From Kribbella antiqua (lineage in GTDB: Bacteria; Actinomycetota; Actinomycetes; Propionibacteriales; Kribbellaceae), in assembly GCF_004345665.1 (NCBI RefSeq), contig NZ_SLWR01000006.1, positions 399,677-463,676 on the forward strand: a DNA stretch of 64,000 nucleotides, in the 5' to 3' direction. The notes under the pieces were generated by a model. It searched no databases, was not told the origin of the DNA, and saw only the letters and a program-made list of their open reading frames with translations. Of this stretch, positions 19,187 through 25,517 are shown piece by piece. How positions within the stretch are numbered: position 1 is the stretch's first letter; every line of letters begins with the position of its first letter. A program made the position numbers and the translations under genes.

Positions 19187-19950
19187 GTGTAGCCCTGGCG
19201 GGTTAGCTGGGTCAGGGCTTGGTCGAGGGCGGCGACGGTTTCGGAGCGGTTGCCGCCGCCGTCGTGCATCAGGATGATCGCGCCGGGCCGCGCGCCGGTC
19301 ATGATCGCGCGGAGGATCTTCGCCGTACCGGGCTTGGACCAGTCCTCGGTGTCGACGTCCCATAGCACCTGGCGTTGGTGGTACGACGCAGCGACCGCCT
19401 CGACCTGGGCGTTCGTGTCCCGGAACGGCGGCCGGAAGCACTTCGACTTCACGCCGGTGGCGATCTCCTGCCGCATTTTCGCCGGGGGCAGGAGGGTCAG
19501 GTTCGGGTGGTCCCAGGTGTGGTTGCCGATCCGATGCCCGGCGGCCCGCTCGCGTGCGACCAGGTCGGGATGCGCCGCCACTTCCCGGCCGAGAACGAAG
19601 AAGGTCGCCTTCGCCTTGTGCTTCGCCAGTACCTGCAGAACCTTCGGCGTCCATTCGATCTGTGGGCCATCGTCGAACGTCAGGTAGAGCACCTTGCCGT
19701 GCGCGGCGAGATTCCAGTCGTCCACCACGTTCGTCGTACCGGTGCGCTGCTGCTGCTGCGGCTTCTTCGGCGGCTTGGGTTGGCTTTGCTTGTGCTTCAC
19801 CACGACCGTGAGCGGCCCGTGGGCGGGAGCTTGTACGGCGGGAGCCGCACTGGTGACGGAGTGGTCGGCCGGTTTGGCGGCCTGGGCGAGAACGGCACCG
19901 CACAGCAGGGCGGCGACCAACGGCAGAAGCTTGCCGGGCGGCCTGGTCAC
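19165..19950 (-). CDS. Secreted polysaccharide deacetylase (NodB/CE4)
   Basis: The 261-aa protein has an N-terminal signal or anchor helix (LLPLVAALLCGAVLAQA). A Lys/Pro/Gln-rich linker (residues about 52-68) follows, then a NodB deacetylase domain. All CE4 motifs are present: TFDDGP (catalytic base and metal Asp), HTWDH (metal His pair), RPPFRD, DVDTEDW and ILMHDGGG. CE4 enzymes remove acetyl groups from peptidoglycan or chitin-like polymers outside the membrane. The basic Pro/Lys linker may span or bind the cell wall. Confidence 0.92.
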   Translation of the reverse strand: MTRPPGKLLPLVAALLCGAVLAQAAKPADHSVTSAAPAVQAPAHGPLTVVVKHKQSQPKPPKKPQQQQRTGTTNVVDDWNLAAHGKVLYLTFDDGPQIEWTPKVLQVLAKHKAKATFFVLGREVAAHPDLVARERAAGHRIGNHTWDHPNLTLLPPAKMRQEIATGVKSKCFRPPFRDTNAQVEAVAASYHQRQVLWDVDTEDWSKPGTAKILRAIMTGARPGAIILMHDGGGNRSETVAALDQALTQLTRQGYTYRSLPC

Positions 19951-19955
19951 GGGGC

Positions 19956-20019
19956 CTCCCGCCCTGGACTGAGGAGTGGAGGGAGCGAAGCGACCGGAGC
20001 GACGAGGGAAGGGCGGGAG
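19956..20019. repeat. Inverted repeat enclosing GAGCGA-type repeats
   Basis: CTCCCGCCCT (19956-19965) and AGGGCGGGAG (20010-20019) are perfect 10-base inverted arms. The 44 bases between them hold short imperfect repeats of GGAGCGA (GGGAGCGAAGCGA, CGGAGCGACGA). It lies upstream of the deacetylase gene, in the region shared with the 5'-nucleotidase. Role unknown. Confidence 0.45.
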
Positions 20020-20179
20020 TTACAGCCCCGTGGCCCGCCGCGCCGGAGGCGTGGCATGAGCACGGTCATGCCGCATTTTCTCGTGTGCACAGGGCCATCC
20101 GGGCATCAACCCGCCGTATTGTGTGCACTTCGGCCGGAGACCCCGGCGGCAGGCAGACTGCGGACACGTGAGGCGGACG

Positions 20180-21931
20180 ATGACAGACGGCGGTGAGCGG
20201 ACGGTCCGGCTGACCGTGATGGGCACCACCGACCTGCACGGCAACGCCTTCAACTGGGACTACTTCAAGAACACCCAGTACGACGACGCCGCGCACAACG
20301 ACATCGGCCTGGCGAAGATATCCACCCTGGTCACCGCCGTCCGCGACCGCATCGCCGCCGACCGGCACGCGCCACGCCCGCTGCTCCTGGACGCCGGCGA
20401 CACCATCCAGGGCACCCCGCTGGCGTACTACTTCGCCAAGATCGAGCCCATCACCGGCGGGCACCTGCACCCGATGGCCGCGGCGATGAACGAGATCGGG
20501 TACGACGCCGCGGCGCTCGGCAACCACGAGTTCAACTACGGGCTCGACATCCTGCGCAAGTTCCAGCGCCAGCTGGACTTCCCGTTGCTCGGCGCGAACG
20601 CTCAGGACTGGACGACCTGCCTGCCCGTCTTCCCGCCGTACGTGCTGAAGAAGGTGCACGTGCCGGGCGAGAAGCCGATCACCGTCGGCATCCTCGGCCT
20701 GACCAACACGGGTATCGCGATCTGGGACAAGGCTGTGGTCGAGCACAAGCTCAAGTTCGGCGGCATCGTCGAGCTGGCGAAGCTCTGGGTCCCGCGGGTC
20801 CGCCGGGCCGGCGCGGACGTGGTGATCGTGTCCGCGCACTCCGGTATCGACCTCTCCTCGTCGTACGGCGACGCGCTGCCGGTGCCGGAGAACGCGTGTG
20901 CACTGATGGCCGAGACTGTTCCGGGGATCGACGCCGTACTGGTCGGGCATGCGCACACCGAGGTCGCCGAGCGGTTCGTGACGAACATGACGACCGGCGA
21001 GCAGGTCGTGCTGAGCGAGCCGCTGAAGTGGGGCATGCGGCTGTCGCTGATCGATCTCGACCTGGAGAAGGTCCGCGGGCAGTGGAAGGTGGTCGGCCGG
21101 CACGGTCAGGTGCTGAACGCGAACACCGTCGCTGCCGATCCGAAGGTGGTCGCCGTACTGCAGAAGGACCACGACAAGGTCATCGAGTACGTCAACTCCA
21201 AGATCGGTACCTGCAAGGAGGCGATGTCGGCCGCGACCGCGCCGTGGGAGGACACAGCCGCGCTCGACTTCGTCAACTTCGTCCAAGGTGACGCTGTCGC
21301 GAAGGCGCTCGCCGGTACGCCGCAGGCGTCGCTGCCGGTGCTCGCGATCGCGGCGCCGTTCAACCGCCAGGCGGCGATCCCGGCCGGTGATGTCTCGGTA
21401 CGCGACGTGGCTGGGCTCTACATCTTCGACAACACGCTGCTCGGGGTGACGCTCAGCGGGTCGCAGCTCAAGGACTATCTGGAGTTCTCCGCGCAGTACT
21501 TCAAGCAGGTCAGCGGGACCGGGCCGTTCACCTCCGACCAGGTGACCAACGCGCCGACGTCGACCGCGCCGAACGGGACGCCGGACTACAACTACGACAT
21601 CCTCGGCGGGCTGACCAAGCCGCTCACCTACAAGATCGACGTCGCCAAGCCGGCCGGCTCGCGGATCACGGATCTCGCGTACGACGGTCTCGTAGTGGCG
21701 GCGGACCAGCAGTTCGTCGTCGCGGTCAACAATTACCGGCAATCGGGCGGCGGCAACTACCCGCACATCAAGACCGCGCCGGTCGTCTACAACCGCCAGG
21801 TCGAGATCCGCCAGCTGATGATCGACTACGTCACGACCACCGGCACAGTCGACCCGGCCGCCTTCCACACCGGCGACTGGTCCCTCGTTTCTGCCGGCGC
21901 ACCCATCGTCATCTCAGCTAGTGGAGGTTGA
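20180..21931 (+). CDS. Bifunctional metallophosphatase/5'-nucleotidase (UshA/CpdB-like)
   Basis: This is a protein of about 583 aa. The N-terminal calcineurin-like phosphoesterase domain has its metal motifs in order: TTDLHGN, DAGDTIQG, LGNHEFNYG, VIVSAHSG and VGHAHTEV. A C-terminal 5'-nucleotidase substrate domain begins near residue 340 (AAPFNRQAAIPAGDVSVRDV). Such enzymes dephosphorylate nucleotides or cyclic nucleotides, usually outside the cell. However, I see no signal peptide at the chosen ATG or at the in-frame GTG four codons earlier. Either it is cytosolic or it is exported without a classical signal. The gene is single. Confidence 0.88.
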   Translation: MTDGGERTVRLTVMGTTDLHGNAFNWDYFKNTQYDDAAHNDIGLAKISTLVTAVRDRIAADRHAPRPLLLDAGDTIQGTPLAYYFAKIEPITGGHLHPMAAAMNEIGYDAAALGNHEFNYGLDILRKFQRQLDFPLLGANAQDWTTCLPVFPPYVLKKVHVPGEKPITVGILGLTNTGIAIWDKAVVEHKLKFGGIVELAKLWVPRVRRAGADVVIVSAHSGIDLSSSYGDALPVPENACALMAETVPGIDAVLVGHAHTEVAERFVTNMTTGEQVVLSEPLKWGMRLSLIDLDLEKVRGQWKVVGRHGQVLNANTVAADPKVVAVLQKDHDKVIEYVNSKIGTCKEAMSAATAPWEDTAALDFVNFVQGDAVAKALAGTPQASLPVLAIAAPFNRQAAIPAGDVSVRDVAGLYIFDNTLLGVTLSGSQLKDYLEFSAQYFKQVSGTGPFTSDQVTNAPTSTAPNGTPDYNYDILGGLTKPLTYKIDVAKPAGSRITDLAYDGLVVAADQQFVVAVNNYRQSGGGNYPHIKTAPVVYNRQVEIRQLMIDYVTTTGTVDPAAFHTGDWSLVSAGAPIVISASGG

Positions 21932-22496
21932 TTCCGGCGGCGCGGAGTTCGGTGAGGGCTTGCTGGGTGGTGGCCGGGGCGACACCGGCGGTCAGCTTGG
22001 TCAGGACCGTCGTACTGAAGCCTGACTCTTTCGCGTCCAGGGCGGTGGCGCGGACGCAGTAGTCGGTGGCGATACCGCAGACGTCGACGTCGGTGACGCC
22101 TTTTTCGCGCAGCCAGTCGGCGAGTGCGCGGCCGTCCTCGTGGGACTTGCCTTCGAAGCCCGAGTAGGCGGCCGCGTACTCACCCTTGTCGAAGATCGCG
22201 TCGAACGGCTGCGGGTCCATGTTCGGGTGGAAGCTGACGCCGTCGGTACCGGCCACGCAGTGCCGCGGCCAGGAGTTGACGAAGTCAGGGTCCTTGGAGA
22301 AGTGGTCGCCCGGATCGATGTGGTGGTCCCGGGTCGCCACCACATAGTCGTACTGGCGCTCGTCCGGCTCGGCTTCATGCCACTTGTGCAGCAGTTCGCC
22401 GATCCGGAACGCCACGTTCGCTCCGCCATTGACGGCCAGACTCCCGCCCTCGCAGAAGTCGTTCTGCACATCAACCACGATCAGGGCCCGACTCAT
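21918..22496 (-). CDS. pncA: Nicotinamidase/pyrazinamidase
   Basis: The 192-aa isochorismatase-fold enzyme hydrolyses nicotinamide to nicotinate for NAD salvage. The triad is Asp9 (IVVDVQNDF), Lys104 (IFDKGEYAAAYSGF) and Cys147 (GIATDYCVRATALDA). The metal site is in ATRDHHIDPGDHF. A longer frame upstream was rejected because MSRALIVVDV begins at the usual family N-terminus and is preceded by AAGGAG. Its product is the substrate of the nicotinate phosphoribosyltransferase encoded about 15 kb away. The 3' end overlaps the convergent nucleotidase gene by 14 bases. Confidence 0.95.
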   Translation of the reverse strand: MSRALIVVDVQNDFCEGGSLAVNGGANVAFRIGELLHKWHEAEPDERQYDYVVATRDHHIDPGDHFSKDPDFVNSWPRHCVAGTDGVSFHPNMDPQPFDAIFDKGEYAAAYSGFEGKSHEDGRALADWLREKGVTDVDVCGIATDYCVRATALDAKESGFSTTVLTKLTAGVAPATTQQALTELRAAGINLH

Positions 22497-22571
22497 CGCG
22501 ACGCTCCTTATCCAGGTGCTCCTGCCCCCACGGTACAAGTGTCACGCCTCGTGAGCCGAGGTAGCGCGCCG

Positions 22572-23351
22572 TCAGCCGGGGATGAGGGTGCCTCCGGCGA
22601 CGCGGAGGATCTCGCCCTGGATCGCGGTGGTGTACGGCGACGTGAGGAACAGGATCGCGTTCGCCAACTCGCTCACGTCTGGCAGCTTGCGGGCGGTGAA
22701 ACCGGCCGCGATCTGCGCCAGCGCCGGCTTCGGGATGACCCGGTGTTCGCCGTTCTCCAGCGTGATGCCGGGCAGCACGATGTTGACCAGAACGCCGTCC
22801 TTGCCCAGGTCATGCTGCAGGCTGGCGACCAGGCCGTGCAGTCCGGCCTTGGCCGCGCCGTACGGCCAGGATCCGGGCAGGCCGCGCTCCGCGATGTCGG
22901 TCGAGATCAGCACCAGCCGCCCGTGCTCCGAGCGCCGCAGCGCCGGCGCCACCTGCTGCACGAGGTGGAAGTTGCCCTCGAGATTGGCGCGCAGGACCGG
23001 CACCCACCACTCCGGCTTGGCGTCCTCGATGTTCTCCGGCCGGTCGCTGAACCCCAGGTTGCCCCAGTTGACCGCGTTCCCCACCACCGCATCCAGCCCG
23101 CCCCAGCGGCTCACCGTCGCATCGACCGCCGCCGCGATCGTCTCCGGCTCATTCAGCTCCATCGGTACGACGTACGCCGTACCACCCGCGGCCTCGATCT
23201 CCTCCGCGACCGCCTCGGCCGCGTCCTTGCGGGCGTTATAGGTGATCGCGACCCGCGCGCCTTCCCGCCCGTACGCGATCGCCGTGGCCCGCCCGATCCC
23301 GGACGACCCTCCGGTCACCAGCACCGCCGCACCGTTCAGCCCCAGCTCCAT
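22572..23351 (-). CDS. Short-chain dehydrogenase/reductase (FabG-like)
   Basis: The 259-aa SDR has the cofactor motif TGGSSGIGRA near its N-terminus, the structural N-A-V (VGNAVNWGN) in place of NNAG, the catalytic Ser in LVLISTDIA and the YxxxK motif in YGAAKAG. It ends with the classical LRVAGGTLIPG. NADP(H) is the more likely cofactor because of the Arg/Asn pair in ITYNARKD. The substrate is unknown. Its promoter region carries a strong two-palindrome operator of TetR type, but no tetR gene is adjacent. Confidence 0.9.
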   Translation of the reverse strand: MELGLNGAAVLVTGGSSGIGRATAIAYGREGARVAITYNARKDAAEAVAEEIEAAGGTAYVVPMELNEPETIAAAVDATVSRWGGLDAVVGNAVNWGNLGFSDRPENIEDAKPEWWVPVLRANLEGNFHLVQQVAPALRRSEHGRLVLISTDIAERGLPGSWPYGAAKAGLHGLVASLQHDLGKDGVLVNIVLPGITLENGEHRVIPKPALAQIAAGFTARKLPDVSELANAILFLTSPYTTAIQGEILRVAGGTLIPG

Positions 23352-23364
23352 GACGTATGCTCCT

Positions 23365-23403
23365 TAGTTAGTCGGCTAAGCAGAAAACTTAGCCGACTAA
23401 CTA
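23365..23403. promoter_or_regulatory. TetR-type operator in the SDR promoter
   Basis: TAGTTAGTCGGCTAAG (23365-23380) and CTTAGCCGACTAACTA (23388-23403) are perfect 16-base inverted repeats with a 7-base spacer. Each arm also contains a near-palindrome of TTAGYCGRCTAA. The two 12-mers start 21 bases apart, two helical turns, as for operators bound by pairs of TetR dimers. It begins 14 bases upstream of the SDR start codon. The right arm overlaps the stop codon of the hydrolase remnant. Confidence 0.7.
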
Positions 23404-23588
23404 CTGGGTTGGCAAGGTGTGCGTTCGGCGGGGACTGTGCGGTCGGACAGATAGGCGTTGATCTTGGTGCGGGCGCAGTCGTTGGACTGGTAGAGCGTGT
23501 GACCGGGCCCGTCGTGGTAGATCGACCCGCTGCCCGGGACCTGGGCGATGACCCGGGACGCCGAGTCGAACTCGACCCATGAGTAGTT
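23397..23588 (-). pseudogene. C-terminal remnant of a secreted alpha/beta-hydrolase (TAP-like domain)
   Basis: Sixty-three in-frame codons followed by TAG encode SASRVIAQVPGSGSIYHDG, GHTLYQSNDCARTKINAY and DRTVPAERTPC. This is the characteristic C-terminal TAP-like segment (PF08386) of tripeptidyl-aminopeptidase-type alpha/beta-hydrolases, including the cysteine pair and the GH of the catalytic His. A TGA closes the frame immediately upstream, there is no start codon, and the rest of the roughly 450-aa enzyme is absent. It is therefore a truncated relic. Its stop lies inside the SDR operator. Confidence 0.7.
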
Positions 23589-23695
23589 TCAGCATGCTGG
23601 GCACGCTTTCGTGGAAAGGCCTCGAGCACATCGGACTACGGGCTGTCGGACCTGGGTCCGAGGTGGTGACGTGGTCGGTCGGTTAGGTTCTCTGG

Positions 23696-24809
23696 GTGAC
23701 GGAGTCCGCGCTGACGCAGCAGCTGAGCCGGCGGCAGCTCATCGCCTTCGACTGCCTCGTTGCGGTCGTCTACGCCGTACTGCTTGTGCTGACCACGCCT
23801 GTGGACGCGCCGCCGTGGACCGTGCTCGTGACCGTCGGCCTCGCCGTACCGGTCGCCGTACGACGCCTCTGGCCGAGGCCCGCGCTGGTCGTGGTGATCG
23901 GGCTGTCCGTGGTGGCAGTTGTCCTGCAGGTACTCCGCGATCCGCTCCTCGCGGCGTCGTTCGTCCTGTACGTCGTCGGTCTGACGCGCGCGGCGGCACC
24001 GGCTACGAATCGTTTGCTCAGCGCAGCTGGTGCGGTGGGAGTCGTCGTGCTGTTCCTTGGGGTCATGGGTGGCTCGTCGCGCGGTTCGACCAATGTCGCG
24101 TTGGTGCTCTCCGGGCTCGCCGCGATGTACGGCACATGGATGCTCGGCCGGGTGATCCGGGACCGGCGCGCGGCGGCTGTCCAGGCTGCGCGTGCGCTGG
24201 CCGAGCGGGCGGTGTCCGACGAGCGGCTGCGGATCGCGCGGGAGTTGCACGACATCGTTGCCCACAGCATGGGGTTGATCGCGGTGAAGGCGGGAGTGGC
24301 CAACCATGTCCTGAAGGTCCGTCCGGAGGAGGTGTCGGACGCGCTGTCGGTGATCGAGACGACGAGCCGGGATGCGCTGGTCGAGCTGCGTCACATGCTC
24401 GGTCTGCTGCGGACGCCGTTCAGCCCTGCGCCACTTGGAGGGCTGGCCGCGCTGCCTGAGCTCGTCGAGCGGGTTGAGTCCACGGGGGGTGGAGGTCTCG
24501 TTGGTCGTAGACGTGCCGGCAGGTTTGCCCGAGGCGGTGGAGTTGACCGTGTATCGGATCGTCCAGGAGTGCTTGACGAATGTGGCCCGGCACGCGCGGG
24601 CCATTCGTTGCCGCGTCGCGGTTGTTGGCGACGCGTACGCCGTACAGGTAGAAGTGAGTGACGACGGATCAGGCGGAACGCCTGCTGTCGAAGGGCATGG
24701 GTTGATCGGGATCCGGGAGCGGGTGAGCATGTACGACGGGACGCTGCGGGCCGGGCCGCGTGCCGGGGGCGGGTTCGAGGTCGTCGTACGGCTGCCGGTG
24801 ACTGTATGA
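23696..24809 (+). pseudogene. NarL-type sensor histidine kinase with a +1 frameshift
   Basis: The first frame (GTG start) gives five or six TM segments (residues about 15-150) and the HisKA_3 dimerisation helix with His185 (RELHDIVAHSMG). It runs through VELRHMLGLLR and then goes out of frame at a run of six G at 24484-24489. The continuation in the next frame encodes the missing part: GVEVSLVVDVPAGLPEAVE, LTVYRIVQECLTNVARHA and the ATP lid GHGLIGIRERV. Five G instead of six would restore one kinase of about 370 aa. A sequencing error, slippage-tolerant expression or real decay are all possible. The next gene also carries a frameshift, which favours decay. Its stop overlaps the regulator start (ATGA). 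Confidence 0.8.
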
Positions 24810-25491
24810 GCGACATCCGGGTGCTGGTGGCGGACGATCAGGCGTTGTTGCGCGGCAGTTTCCGGGTGCTGATCGACACGACGCCGGGGCTGACGACCGT
24901 TGGTGAGGCAGCTGATGGAGTGGAGGCGGTCGAACTCGCCCGGGTCGAGCGGCCGGACGTCGTACTGATGGATGTCCGGATGCCGCGACTTGACGGCATC
25001 GCGGCGACTCGCGAGATCTGCGCATCGGTGGCCGCCGTGCGGGTGCTGATGCTGACGATGTTCGATCTGGATGATGCGGTGTACGCCGCTCTGCGGGCGG
25101 GGGCGAGTGGGTTTCTGCTGAAGGACGTACCGCCCGCGGAGTTGCTGCAGGCAATCAAAGTCGTGGCGGCGGGGGAAGGGTTGCTGGCGCCGTCCGTCAC
25201 GCGGCGGTTGATCGCGGAGTCGCCCGGCTGGCCGAGCCGGGGCAGTCGCCGTTGGCCGGGTTGGACGGGGTGACCGAGCGAGAGCGGGAGGTGCTGTCGC
25301 TGATCGCGCGCGGTCTGTCGAACAAGGAGATCTGCGACCACCTGCACGTCGGCCACGGCACGGTGAAGACGCACATCGGCCATCTACTGGCCAAGCTACA
25401 CGCGCGCGACCGGGCGCAGCTGGTGATCGCAGCCTACGAATCAAACCTCGTCCAGCCCCGCCGCCGGTTCGGCACACTGCCTGCTGAGTAG
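24806..25491 (+). pseudogene. NarL/LuxR-type response regulator with a -1 frameshift
   Basis: The receiver domain is complete (VADDQALLRGSF, phospho-acceptor Asp56 in LMDVRMPRLDG, LLKDVPPAELL). After RRLIAE the frame shifts: only two bases (25220-25221) separate GAG from the GCC codon of the next block. That next frame continues as ARLAEPGQSPLAGLDGV and the LuxR helix-turn-helix TEREREVLSLIARGLSNKEI, HGTVKTHIGHLLAKL. One missing base in GAG-TC-GCC explains the break. As written, translation from the ATG yields a regulator with no DNA-binding domain. It is the partner of the frameshifted kinase upstream. Confidence 0.8.
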
Positions 25492-25517
25492 ACCTCGAGA
25501 AGTTGGACGGCCCGCAT

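Noticed and set aside
24372..24809. Second half of the kinase as a separate gene
   Set aside because: It has no own ribosome-binding site, it begins inside the first frame, and it encodes exactly the missing ATPase domain.
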